Positions 8,116 through 16,361 of a stretch of DNA of 64,000 nt are shown here, in pieces. Numbering within the stretch: the first letter of the stretch is position 1; each line of letters starts with the position of its first letter. Under the pieces are notes generated by a model. That model did not search any database and was not told the DNA's origin. It saw nothing but the letters and a program-made list of their open reading frames with translations. The DNA lies in NCBI RefSeq assembly GCF_003312915.1, contig NZ_CP030261.1:4526001-4590000 (forward strand), written 5' to 3'. The stretch is from Flavobacterium fluviale. Its GTDB lineage: Bacteria > Bacteroidota > Bacteroidia > Flavobacteriales > Flavobacteriaceae. The position numbers were made by a program, and so were the translations under genes.

Positions 8116-9210
8116 ATGAAACAAATTACTCTAATCGCATTATTTTTAATGTGCTTTGGTATCTCCAATACTTTTGCACAGAAAAATAAAAAAATGGACA
8201 TTATTGCCTATTACACTGGTGATTCTAAACTTATTGATGAATATGAGGTTGGCAAATTAAATCAAATTATCTTTAGTTTTCTTCATTTGAAGGATGGAAA
8301 ATTAACCGTAGATTCTCCTAAAGATTCAATTACAATTAAGCATTTAGTATCTCTAAAAGCTAAAAATCCGGAGCTTAAAATTATTTTATCTCTTGGCGGC
8401 TGGGGTGGCTGCGAACCTTGTTCTGCTGCTTTCTCAACTGCAGAAGACCGCTTAAAGTTTGCTAAATCCGTAAAAGAAATCAGTGATTCTTATAAAGTTG
8501 ACGGTCTAGATTTAGACTGGGAATATCCAGCGATCGAAGGACTTCCAGGCCATTTATTCCAAGCTGTTGATAAACCTAACTTTACGGAACTAGTTAAAAT
8601 ACTGCGTTCTACATTAGGTAAAAAATACGAATTGAGTTTCGCAGCAGGTGGTTTCCAAAAATATTTAGATGAATCTATTGACTGGAAAGCTGTAACTCCA
8701 TTGGTAAATCGCATCAATATTATGAGCTATGATCTGGTAAACGGATATTCTAAAGTTACTGGCCTCCACACCCCTCTTTATAGCACAACTCCTAAAGAAG
8801 AATCTACAGACAGAGCAGTTGAGTATTTACTAAAACAAGGTGTTCCTGCTGAAAAATTAGTTATAGGAGGTGCTTTTTACTCTAGAACATGGAAAAATGT
8901 AGAAAATGTAAATAATGGTCTTTATCAAGCTGGAGAACATATTGAAGGTGTGAATTTTAAAAACTTTGCTACAACGTACACAGAAGCAAACGGCTGGAAA
9001 TATTTTTGGGACGACAAAGCAAAAGCACCTTATTGGTATAATGCTTCGACCAAAACTTTCGCAACATCCGATGATCTTAAATCCATAAAAGCTAAAGCTG
9101 AATACGTTAAAGCTAAGAAGTTAGGCGGTATTATGTTTTGGGAACTTACACTAGACAGCTTCCGCGACGGAATGGTAAATGAAATTTACAAGGTAAAAAC
9201 AGCTAAATAA
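8116..9210 (+). CDS. GH18 family chitinase-like glycoside hydrolase, secreted
   Basis: A 364-residue secreted hydrolase. A signal peptide (MKQITLIALFLMCFG...TFAQ) precedes a TIM barrel. The GH18 catalytic signature DGLDLDWE ends in Glu136, the expected proton donor, with the assisting Asp134. SLGGWGGC (the SxGG strand), MSYDLVNGY and GGIMFWELTLD are the other conserved barrel strands. It would cleave beta-1,4-N-acetylglucosamine chains (chitin) or glycoprotein chitobiose; no separate chitin-binding domain is visible, so endo-N-acetylglucosaminidase activity is possible. It is flanked by a shared terminator downstream and is monocistronic. Confidence 0.9.
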   Translation: MKQITLIALFLMCFGISNTFAQKNKKMDIIAYYTGDSKLIDEYEVGKLNQIIFSFLHLKDGKLTVDSPKDSITIKHLVSLKAKNPELKIILSLGGWGGCEPCSAAFSTAEDRLKFAKSVKEISDSYKVDGLDLDWEYPAIEGLPGHLFQAVDKPNFTELVKILRSTLGKKYELSFAAGGFQKYLDESIDWKAVTPLVNRINIMSYDLVNGYSKVTGLHTPLYSTTPKEESTDRAVEYLLKQGVPAEKLVIGGAFYSRTWKNVENVNNGLYQAGEHIEGVNFKNFATTYTEANGWKYFWDDKAKAPYWYNASTKTFATSDDLKSIKAKAEYVKAKKLGGIMFWELTLDSFRDGMVNEIYKVKTAK

Positions 9211-9225
9211 TTTCAATTAAAAACA

Positions 9226-9257
9226 CAAAAAAGGCAGTTAAATACTGCCTTTTTTGA
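9226..9257. terminator. bidirectional terminator
   Basis: Stem AAAAAAGGCAGT / ACTGCCTTTTTT lies between convergent genes (chitinase and the 161-residue protein), with A and T runs on both sides. Confidence 0.85.
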
Positions 9258-9274
9258 TTTATAATAACGTCTCT

Positions 9275-9760
9275 TTATTGAACTTTTGATTTATCTAATT
9301 CTCCAATAAAAGGAATTGATTCTAAAGTTTCACTGCGGATAATTGTTTGCAGATAAACTTCAAGCTGAATAAATTTAGCCGCATTTATTGCTCCAATTGC
9401 TTTTTTGGCTTGATTATAAGTTTTAGAGTAAAGTTTTTCATAATCGATATGATTTTTTAATGTTCCTTTTGCCAATTCATCAGCTTTGGCATCCGTTAAA
9501 GTTTCGTAATTGGCAGCATAATCATTTATCAATTGAAATTTCGTTTGACCAAGCGCTTTACGCTTTGCTTCGTACTCATCATAAACTTTAGTAAAAGCTG
9601 CTGTTTGCGCATCTGAAAGATTCATGTACTGTTTCACCAGTTCGCTTTTAGATTTTCCGTAAACACTTTGTAAAACATCTACATCTTCCTTAAAAGAAGA
9701 CTGTGCATAAGATGAAAACGTGGCAACAGCCATAATAAAAATAAGACTTAATTTTTTCAT
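9275..9760 (-). CDS. secreted hypothetical protein, helical
   Basis: 161 residues, not recognised. A signal peptide (MKKLSLIFIMAVATFSSYAQ) is followed by a Lys/Ala/Glu-rich, apparently all-helical mature part (VKQYMNLSDAQTAAFTKVYDEYEAKRKAL...). The phrase 'mNLSdaQtaaFtkvYdeYeakrkal' resembles the periplasmic Spy-like/ECF-sensor helical repeats seen in other Flavobacteria, including the gene at 23084 in this window, but the similarity is weak. Likely periplasmic. Confidence 0.6.
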   Translation of the reverse strand: MKKLSLIFIMAVATFSSYAQSSFKEDVDVLQSVYGKSKSELVKQYMNLSDAQTAAFTKVYDEYEAKRKALGQTKFQLINDYAANYETLTDAKADELAKGTLKNHIDYEKLYSKTYNQAKKAIGAINAAKFIQLEVYLQTIIRSETLESIPFIGELDKSKVQ

Positions 9761-9835
9761 AGTTTTAATTTTAAATTTGTTCCTAAATAATTATGCATTC
9801 TAAACTTAATTGATTTTTAAAATCCAATTAAAAAA

Positions 9836-10363
9836 TCAAATTTTCTTTTTTTTCTCTTCAGATTTCGGAGCGTATATTATTCCGTCATATGTAATTGTTG
9901 ACCTGTTATTACTATTGACATTCAGTGTCGTGCTTCCATTAAAAAAAATAGTAAAAGTTAAATCATAAACATCCGTTCTTCCGCGTACTGTAGCTTTAAG
10001 AACTGTATTTTTCTTTTTGTTTTCAACTTTTATATTTGTTGGTCTTCCTTCAAATTTAATTCCACCGTCGCTATTATATGCAACATTAAATCCACGTCCA
10101 AAAAAAGGAAGATCACAAGTTGTTGTATCAGTCTTAAATTTTAGGAAATAAATGTTATAATCAAGCTGAATGAGCCTTCCTCCCTGTGGTGTTACTTTCT
10201 GCGCCTCAAAGACAAAATTACGCGCGTCTATCAGCGCTTTAATTTCGTTTTGTTTGGTTAGTTCCCTTTCTTCTTTGAGTTCCTTTTTTGTTTTTTCCTG
10301 TCCTGTAATTGAAAAACTCCAAACAGTCAAAAACAGAATCAAAGTATATACTTTAGTTTTCAT
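9836..10363 (-). CDS. DUF4251 family secreted protein
   Basis: A 175-residue protein with signal peptide (MKTKVYTLILFLTVWSFSITGQ), a charged linker, and a C-terminal beta-rich domain of the DUF4251 type: ARNFVFEAQKVTPQGG, then FFGRGFNVAYNSDGGIKFEG and ending in a YDGIIY strand. DUF4251 proteins are Bacteroidota-specific and of unknown function, probably periplasmic or outer-membrane associated. Four bases separate its start from the stop of the META-domain lipoprotein upstream, so the two are probably cotranscribed. Confidence 0.75.
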   Translation of the reverse strand: MKTKVYTLILFLTVWSFSITGQEKTKKELKEERELTKQNEIKALIDARNFVFEAQKVTPQGGRLIQLDYNIYFLKFKTDTTTCDLPFFGRGFNVAYNSDGGIKFEGRPTNIKVENKKKNTVLKATVRGRTDVYDLTFTIFFNGSTTLNVNSNNRSTITYDGIIYAPKSEEKKKKI

Positions 10364-10367
10364 ACAT

Positions 10368-10805
10368 TTATTTTTTAGTAAAACGCATCATTGCAATATC
10401 TCCCGAAATAAAATTTAAAGTTTTCCCATCATCGGTAATATCATATGAAGTTATTTTTTGAAGTGTACTCATATAAGTCTGCTCTCCCTGCTGTCCGTCT
10501 AAGCACATCATTTTAGTAACTGCCATGGGTTGTGTAAAATCAATTTTATTTCCGTCTATCGCTAGTTTTCCTGTGTAGGAGTTACAGCTGTTATTTCCAG
10601 AAACTTGATTTTCTTTCGTATTAAAAATTATTGTAGGCTTTTTATTTGGATATAAACCCTCAAAAGTAATTTTTGGACCAGTTATATAATTGAGTTCCCA
10701 AGTTCCGTCGAGTTTAGAAACTGCATCCTTTTTTTTGCATTTAAAAACATTGCAGGAAAGCAATATAGAACTAACAAAAACGAGAGTTAAAATCTTTTTC
10801 ATCAT
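10368..10805 (-). CDS. META-domain (HslJ-like) lipoprotein
   Basis: A 145-residue lipoprotein. The signal MMKKILTLVFVSSILLSC ends in a lipobox Cys (LLSC). The META domain follows: LDGTWELNYITG, GNNSCNSYTGKLAIDGNKIDF, MAVTKMMCLDGQQGEQTYMSTL. The paired cysteines in NSCNSY and MMCLD are typical of HslJ/META proteins of Bacteroidota. The function in this phylum is not known; in E. coli HslJ is linked to novobiocin resistance. I chose the ATG at 10805 over an upstream TTG because it begins the lipoprotein signal. Upstream partner of the DUF4251 gene. Confidence 0.8.
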   Translation of the reverse strand: MMKKILTLVFVSSILLSCNVFKCKKKDAVSKLDGTWELNYITGPKITFEGLYPNKKPTIIFNTKENQVSGNNSCNSYTGKLAIDGNKIDFTQPMAVTKMMCLDGQQGEQTYMSTLQKITSYDITDDGKTLNFISGDIAMMRFTKK

Positions 10806-11019
10806 AACATTAAGAATTAAATGTGAGCGAATTAGAGAAGATTGGTTCCGAAAAATTGTTCTTAAAACCCTTACGAATTTAAGCAATATTTTTGTGTTAT
10901 GTGCTCAATCGATATTAAATTATACCGAATAGTTTGACTTTTTTTTAACTTTTAGAGTTAAAATATTCCGTTATTTTATGTTAAATTTACTTAATTTTTA
11001 ATTTAAAATGCCCATATAT

Positions 11020-11547
11020 ATGAAAAAACTAATGGTTTCTTTCGCTATAATTGCAGCCGTAGTCATTGGCTGTAAGACCAATACAAAATCTGGTGATGCC
11101 AAAACTTTGACTGTTGCATTAGAACCAAAAAGCAACAGTACTGTCGCTGGAACTGCTGTTTTTACAGAAAAAAATGGTAAAGTTACTTTTACGGCTAAAA
11201 TGACTGGATTAAAGCCAGGAGTTCACGCTATACATATTCATGAAAAAGCTGATTGTAGTGCAGCCGACGGAAGTTCTGCAGGCGGACACTGGAATCCTAC
11301 CTTTAAAAAACACGGAAAATGGGGAGTTGGCGAATATCATAAAGGTGATATTGGAAACTTTACTGCCGATGCAGAAGGTAATGGTTCTATAACTTTTACT
11401 ACTGATGAATGGTGTGTAGGATGTGGAGATTCTAACAAAGATGTGTTAGGAAAAGGTTTAATTGTTCATGAAGGAACGGATGACTTTACAACACAGCCAA
11501 CCGGAAATGCCGGCGGAAGAGCTGCTTGTGCAGGAATCATTAAATAA
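11020..11547 (+). CDS. sodC: Cu/Zn superoxide dismutase lipoprotein
   Basis: A 175-residue envelope superoxide dismutase. The lipoprotein signal MKKLMVSFAIIAAVVIGC has its lipobox Cys. Copper and zinc ligands are visible in GVHAIHIHEKADCS, AGGHWNP and HKGDIGNF, and the terminal GNAGGRAACAGII carries the second disulfide cysteine. An insert WCVGCG near residue 130 holds two additional cysteines not needed for catalysis. It converts superoxide outside the cytoplasm to peroxide and oxygen. An in-frame ATG four codons earlier (11008) is equally possible. Confidence 0.92.
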   Translation: MKKLMVSFAIIAAVVIGCKTNTKSGDAKTLTVALEPKSNSTVAGTAVFTEKNGKVTFTAKMTGLKPGVHAIHIHEKADCSAADGSSAGGHWNPTFKKHGKWGVGEYHKGDIGNFTADAEGNGSITFTTDEWCVGCGDSNKDVLGKGLIVHEGTDDFTTQPTGNAGGRAACAGIIK

Positions 11548-11557
11548 GAAAAAATGC

Positions 11558-11600
11558 AATAACCACTATTTTTAACAAAATCTAGTGGTTATTTCATTTT
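11558..11600 (+). terminator. terminator after sodC
   Basis: Stem AATAACCACTA / TAGTGGTTATT followed by a T-rich tract. Confidence 0.7.
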
Positions 11601-11629
11601 AAAATGAATTCTAAAACGAGAAAAAGACA

Positions 11630-11637
11630 TAGCTTTG
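11630..11637 (+). promoter_or_regulatory. -7 promoter box
   Basis: TAGCTTTG matches TAnnTTTG and lies 19 bp before the start codon of the LETM1-related gene. Confidence 0.45.
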
Positions 11638-11656
11638 CATTAGCAAAATAAAGTCA

Positions 11657-12859
11657 ATGATTAACCCATCAGCACCAGGCTGGATAGATAAGTTTTTTAA
11701 CGAACAGAAGTTTTCAGAAGCAATTCCTTTTGAAACTGTAGATTACTTTTACTATAAAGTAAGAGAGACTGGATTTATTTATGGTCATATTATTGCTATA
11801 GATTCGCAGTTTCCTATTCCTATAAAAGGGTGGTTTAAAACCGAAATTTCTAAAGTGGCTTTGCTTAATACGCTCTATCATGTTTTTTGTTTAGAGAAAA
11901 GAAATTCGGAACCTAAAAATTTTATATCAGAAGTTTTAAAGTTTTACAAACGAATGAATCCGGAAGGATTTAACTTGTTTAAAATTTTACTTCCAAAAGA
12001 TACTCCTTCTCTTTCCTTAGAAACTATTATTGATCAAAGGGTTCAGACAAATGACAGCATTATCAGCAAAAACTTTTCGCATTTGGTAACCAATGCCTTG
12101 TTGTTTATTGATGTTCTGGCTTTTAGACAATATTTGGAACACGGCGAAATTCCAGAGAAATACCTAAAACGTATTGAAGAAACGGTTCTGGGTATTGTTG
12201 GCTTAGCGCTGAAAACCAAAACAGTAAAATCAGTTCACGACGATTTATTGATTAAATTGTTCGAAGCCTCTATTCGATATTCGAAATTTTCGAAAGTTAC
12301 AGTCGAAACTTTAGAGACTTTACAATTGGATTATTTCAGCAACAAACTAGAACAATATTATTTGATTGATATGGCTGGAATGGCTCTTTGGAGCGATGGT
12401 GTTGTTGAAAATGAAGAAGCCTACTTTCTATATTCTTTAGGTTCGATGATGGGCGTAACCGATGAATTTACAGCTAAAAGTATTGCTACAACAAATACTT
12501 TTATCACAACTCATAAAAGTAAAATTCCATACTTCAATTACTCGAATCCGGTTAAACACTTTTACGATCAAATGACGCACAGCGTTATAAAATTGATTAC
12601 AAGAAACAAAAACCGATTGGTAAGAGAAATTATGCAGAGTAAAGAATTAGTAGTTTTACTAGCATATTCTACAACGAGAGATTTGGATGCAAAGGAAAAA
12701 AAGAAAGTCAAGAAACAGCTTTTGGACATTTGTAAAACCATTCCATCACTTACTATATTTTTACTTCCTGGCGGAAGTTTATTATTACCGATATTAATCA
12801 AGTTTATCCCAACAATGCTTCCCTCTGCATTTAATGAGAATCTTGACGAAAACGAATAA
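11657..12859 (+). CDS. LETM1-related biofilm-associated protein
   Basis: A 400-residue protein. Most of it is helical; a TerB-like helical segment (IDMAGMALWSDGVVENEEAYFLYSLGSMMG) spans about residues 233-262. The last ~60 residues (LLPGGSLLLPILIKFIPTMLPSAF) match the motif found in the mitochondrial LETM1 ribosome-binding domain (…LLP.....FPNMLPSTF). Flavobacterial proteins with this tail are annotated as LETM1-related and biofilm-associated; a molecular role is not established. The hydrophobic tail could be membrane-inserted. Monocistronic, with a terminator shared with the convergent carbonic anhydrase gene. Confidence 0.75.
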   Translation: MINPSAPGWIDKFFNEQKFSEAIPFETVDYFYYKVRETGFIYGHIIAIDSQFPIPIKGWFKTEISKVALLNTLYHVFCLEKRNSEPKNFISEVLKFYKRMNPEGFNLFKILLPKDTPSLSLETIIDQRVQTNDSIISKNFSHLVTNALLFIDVLAFRQYLEHGEIPEKYLKRIEETVLGIVGLALKTKTVKSVHDDLLIKLFEASIRYSKFSKVTVETLETLQLDYFSNKLEQYYLIDMAGMALWSDGVVENEEAYFLYSLGSMMGVTDEFTAKSIATTNTFITTHKSKIPYFNYSNPVKHFYDQMTHSVIKLITRNKNRLVREIMQSKELVVLLAYSTTRDLDAKEKKKVKKQLLDICKTIPSLTIFLLPGGSLLLPILIKFIPTMLPSAFNENLDENE

Positions 12860-12888
12860 AAAAATCGCCCTTTTGAGGCGATTTTTAT
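12858..12888. terminator. bidirectional terminator
   Basis: Stem AAAAATCGCC / GGCGATTTTT with loop CTTTTGA, placed between convergent genes. Confidence 0.85.
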
Positions 12889-12890
12889 TT

Positions 12891-13529
12891 TTATAAATTA
12901 CTAAGCTGGTAAACTTCGTCTAATTCATCATTCGAAGAGATATTCACATTTAAATCGGTTACAAAACCAGAATTTAAACCGTAAACCCATCCGTGAAGCA
13001 TTAAATCCTGACCGTTTTTCCAAGCTCCCTGAACAATTGAAGTTTTAGCTAAATTGTAAACTTGCTCTTTTGCGTTGATTTCTACAAAAGCATTAAAACG
13101 CTCTGTTTCATCTTCTATTGAATTCAAATATTTATCGTGCAAACGGTATTCATCTTTAATATGGCGAATCCAGTTGTCAATAATTCCAACAGACATATTT
13201 CCCATTGCTGCCTTTACACCTCCACATCCGTAGTGCCCGCATACGATAACGTGTTTTACTTTTAATACATTTACCGCATAATCCAGAACACTCAGCATAT
13301 TCATATCAGAATGCACAACCATGTTTGCAATGTTACGGTGAACAAAAACTTCACCTGGCTTTGCACCTACGATTTCGTTTGCTGGAACACGGCTGTCAGA
13401 ACATCCAATCCATAATAATGGTGGTGACTGTCCTTTTGCTAAATCAGCAAAATAATTTGGATCCAAAGCCAATGAATTCTCAACCCACTTTTTATTGTTT
13501 TCTAATAACTGCTCATAAAATTTTCTCAT
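12891..13529 (-). CDS. can: beta-class carbonic anhydrase
   Basis: A 212-residue zinc enzyme interconverting CO2 and bicarbonate. Zinc ligands are visible in CSDSRVPANE (Cys and Asp, residues ~42-51) and HYGCGG (His and Cys, ~98-103). VFVHRNIANMV and LMLHGWVYGLNSG are other beta-class signatures. The next gene in the same direction upstream is a SulP anion transporter, so the pair probably handles bicarbonate supply. Confidence 0.95.
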   Translation of the reverse strand: MRKFYEQLLENNKKWVENSLALDPNYFADLAKGQSPPLLWIGCSDSRVPANEIVGAKPGEVFVHRNIANMVVHSDMNMLSVLDYAVNVLKVKHVIVCGHYGCGGVKAAMGNMSVGIIDNWIRHIKDEYRLHDKYLNSIEDETERFNAFVEINAKEQVYNLAKTSIVQGAWKNGQDLMLHGWVYGLNSGFVTDLNVNISSNDELDEVYQLSNL

Positions 13530-13641
13530 TTTTTTTATTTTTTGCGTGGTAATTTCTAAGTGATAATAGTCTCAAAAAATGAACTTGATGTAAAGTTACC
13601 TAAATTTAGACATTTTTTCGGCCTCAAAAAACCTATTTTTT

Positions 13642-15288
13642 TTATTCTCCTTTAACAACTTCTTTTACAACTACTTCTCTTTTCGCCACATCATAATAGT
13701 GTTCTATAGTAACATGATTACTATTATCAGGCGTGTTTTCTAATTCGTATGCTTCTTTAAAACCTTTCAGTTTCACTTTAATATTTTCATCAACTGCTCT
13801 GGTTTCTTTAAATTCACGAATTAAATCCAAAACGTCATGTGCAATATACTCCGTGTCGTGCGCATTGATAATTACTTTTGAATTTTCAGGAATTTCACTC
13901 AAAGTTTGCTTAATCGCAGCTTTATTTAAAAACGAAACTTCCTGCGCTAAATCGATGTGAATAATATCGCCATCTTCGTATTGTTCCTTTTTAAAGATAT
14001 ATGCTCTTTTTAAGTTTCCTCTCAAAACAAAAATGATACTTATGATTATTCCTAACGCAACACCTTTTAGCAAATCTGTCGCAACAACAAAGACCAAAGT
14101 TGCAATAAAAGGAACAAACTGGTATTTCCCCTTTTTCCAGAAATGCATAAAAGTTGCTGGTTTTGCCAATTTATAACCCACCAAAATTAAAACCGTTGCC
14201 AAAGTTGCCAATGGAATTTTGTTTAAAATGGCCGGAATAGATAATACACTTATTAATAAAAGGACACCATGTATAATGGCAGACATTTTAGATTTTGCGC
14301 CTGCATTATTATTTGCTGATGAACGAACAACAACAGATGTCATTGGAAGACCTCCTAAAAGAGAACTTATTACGTTACCAACACCCTGCGCTCTAAGTTC
14401 AACATTTGTATTTGTGTATCGTTTTTGAACATCCATTCTATCAGAAGCTTCAATACATAAAAGTGTTTCAATAGAAGCGACAATGGCAATTGTAACAGCA
14501 ACTACCCAAACCTGCGGATTTGTAACCGAAGCAAAGTTTGGCATAATTATAATTGATTTAAAATCATCAAAAGATTTTGGAACTGGCAAAGAAACCAAAT
14601 GTTCTTTTGCAATTGCCAAAGTGCTTCCTGTTGACACAAATATTTCGTTTAAAACAACTCCAGCAATAACTGCAACTAGTGCACCAGGAACTAATTTTAT
14701 TCTTTTTAAAAATGGTACTTTCTCCCACGAAAGCAATATCACGAAGGAAATTAGTGAAACTACAACTGCCCCTAATTGAATGTGATTTAAAACATCAAAC
14801 AAAAATGAAAAAGAGTTACTCCCATCATTTTGTATAAATGCCTGATCTCCCTCAAAATCGGCATCGTAACCAAAAGCGTGAGGAATTTGTTTTAAGATGA
14901 TGATAATTCCAATACCAGCTAACATTCCTTCAATTACGTTTGTTGGAAAATAGTTCGATATACTTCCAGCTTTTAAAAATCCTAATGCTAATTGAATTAA
15001 TCCAGCAATAAATACAGACATTAAAAATACATCGAAAGCTCCCAAATCAGTAATTGCGGTTAAAATGATAGCCGTTAACCCAGCTGCTGGACCTGATACA
15101 CTAATATGTGACTGGCTTAAGTATCCTACGACAATACCACCCACCACACCAGCGATGATTCCAGAAAATAATGGAGCTCCAGAAGCCATTGCAATACCTA
15201 AACACAATGGAAGAGCCACCAAAAAAACCACTAAACCCGAAGCAAAATCAGATTTAAGGTTGGCAAAAAGATTGATTTTTTTTGTCAT
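13642..15288 (-). CDS. SulP/SLC26-family anion transporter, probably bicarbonate
   Basis: A 548-residue inner-membrane transporter. The SulP signature starts at once (DFASGLVVFLVALPLCLGIAMASGAPLFSGIIAGVVGG), followed by GPAAGLTAI and about ten more hydrophobic segments. The soluble C-terminus (~residues 430-548) is a degenerate STAS-like domain (IHIDLAQEVSFLNKAAIKQTL...). The neighbouring carbonic anhydrase gene in the same orientation makes bicarbonate the likely substrate; sulfate cannot be excluded. A 112-bp gap to the carbonic anhydrase gene leaves room for a separate promoter. Confidence 0.88.
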   Translation of the reverse strand: MTKKINLFANLKSDFASGLVVFLVALPLCLGIAMASGAPLFSGIIAGVVGGIVVGYLSQSHISVSGPAAGLTAIILTAITDLGAFDVFLMSVFIAGLIQLALGFLKAGSISNYFPTNVIEGMLAGIGIIIILKQIPHAFGYDADFEGDQAFIQNDGSNSFSFLFDVLNHIQLGAVVVSLISFVILLSWEKVPFLKRIKLVPGALVAVIAGVVLNEIFVSTGSTLAIAKEHLVSLPVPKSFDDFKSIIIMPNFASVTNPQVWVVAVTIAIVASIETLLCIEASDRMDVQKRYTNTNVELRAQGVGNVISSLLGGLPMTSVVVRSSANNNAGAKSKMSAIIHGVLLLISVLSIPAILNKIPLATLATVLILVGYKLAKPATFMHFWKKGKYQFVPFIATLVFVVATDLLKGVALGIIISIIFVLRGNLKRAYIFKKEQYEDGDIIHIDLAQEVSFLNKAAIKQTLSEIPENSKVIINAHDTEYIAHDVLDLIREFKETRAVDENIKVKLKGFKEAYELENTPDNSNHVTIEHYYDVAKREVVVKEVVKGE

Positions 15289-15370
15289 AATACAACACTA
15301 AAAAAATTATTCATTAAAGATTTACCCCATTTGTTTCAAATGCGGCTAGAGATCAAAATAATCGGAAGTA

Positions 15371-15652
15371 TTATGCGAAATTGGGAGGTGGAGCAAATAT
15401 GCTCGGAGAAATATTGTCAAGTTTTACAATATTCTCAGATATGATAGTTTTTTTCTCGATATAAACCGGAATTATAACTTCATGTTCAAGAATTGTAGGA
15501 TGCATTACGTTTTTAAGTTCTTTATGTACTTCTTCTTCAGCAATACTAAAAGACACAGCCGTACTATTCCCCTTCTTTATCGCCTGAACAATAGTCGGGG
15601 TCGATAAGAAAGCAATAAATATGAATAATAATATACGTGCTAGTAATTTCAT
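15371..15652 (-). CDS. small secreted or membrane-anchored hypothetical protein
   Basis: 93 residues, not recognised. An N-terminal hydrophobic segment (MKLLARILLFIFIAFLSTPTIVQA) looks like a signal peptide. The mature ~70 residues contain IAEEEVHKELKNVMHPTILEHEVIIPVYIEKK and end in PSIFAPPPNFA. Similar short proteins ending in a proline-rich tail are common in Flavobacteria without known function. I start at the ATG at 15652, immediately before the signal peptide. Confidence 0.6.
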   Translation of the reverse strand: MKLLARILLFIFIAFLSTPTIVQAIKKGNSTAVSFSIAEEEVHKELKNVMHPTILEHEVIIPVYIEKKTIISENIVKLDNISPSIFAPPPNFA

Positions 15653-15715
15653 CGAAACAAAAATAGCGTTAAACAAATAAAAACAAAGCGATTTTTATAG
15701 AAATTTAACATAAAC

Positions 15716-15752
15716 AAAAAAGCAGAACGCAATTTTTATCACGTTCTGCTTA
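15716..15752 (-). terminator. terminator after dps
   Basis: Stem AGCAGAACG / CGTTCTGCT with a T-run on the minus strand (A-run on plus), 25 bp past the dps stop. Confidence 0.8.
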
Positions 15753-15774
15753 TAATTCATTAATAAACAATATT

Positions 15775-16254
15775 TTAAAGAGTCTCTTCTAACCAAGCAT
15801 TCATCATCCAAATCGTTTTTTCCTGCTCCGCAATAAAGTCGCTCATCATAGAATTAGTACCTTCATCACTAATTTCGTCAGATTTGTTTAATATTTCTCT
15901 TTCAATTTTCAGCAGATCTGATAAGGAATTAACAATTAAATGAACGGCTTTTTCGTCATTAGAAATATTCTTTCCAACAGTTAATTTATTATTTTTAATA
16001 TAGTCTTCAAAAGTGTGCAGCGGCGTTCCTCCAATTGTCAGAACTCTTTCAGCTATCATATCTATTTTTAATTGTGCATCTGTATATAACTCTTCGAATT
16101 TTACGTGTAAGTCAAAAAAACGTTTTCCACGAATGTTCCAGTGAATCCCTCTTAAGTTTTGATAATATACTTGAAAATTTGACAACAGTACATTCAGCTC
16201 TTGCACTAATAATTCTGATTCTTTTACAGGTAATCCTAAAATATTTGTTTTCAT
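15775..16254 (-). CDS. dps: Dps-family DNA-protecting ferritin
   Basis: A 159-residue ferritin-like protein that oxidises and stores iron using hydrogen peroxide and shields DNA. The ferroxidase residues lie in YYQNLRGIHWNIRGKRFFDLHVKFEELY (H, D and E at the dimer interface, residues ~34-61) and AERVLTIGGTP is the usual following turn. It is divergent from oxyR with 107 bp between start codons, the classic arrangement of an OxyR target gene. Confidence 0.93.
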   Translation of the reverse strand: MKTNILGLPVKESELLVQELNVLLSNFQVYYQNLRGIHWNIRGKRFFDLHVKFEELYTDAQLKIDMIAERVLTIGGTPLHTFEDYIKNNKLTVGKNISNDEKAVHLIVNSLSDLLKIEREILNKSDEISDEGTNSMMSDFIAEQEKTIWMMNAWLEETL

Positions 16255-16281
16255 AATCTAATTTTTTACACTAATTTACTA

Positions 16282-16289
16282 CAAATTTA
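16282..16289 (-). promoter_or_regulatory. -7 promoter box of dps
   Basis: On the minus strand this reads TAAATTTG, 28 bp before the dps start codon. Confidence 0.5.
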
Positions 16290-16333
16290 AAGTAAGTTTC
16301 ATAAATTTTATATAAATAAAAATTATATTTTCT

Positions 16334-16341
16334 TATTTTTG
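16334..16341 (+). promoter_or_regulatory. -7 promoter box of oxyR
   Basis: TATTTTTG lies 21 bp before the oxyR start codon. The ~45 bp between this box and the dps box, which is almost pure A/T, is where an OxyR operator would be expected. Confidence 0.5.
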
Positions 16342-16361
16342 CATCAAAATTTACTATCAAC

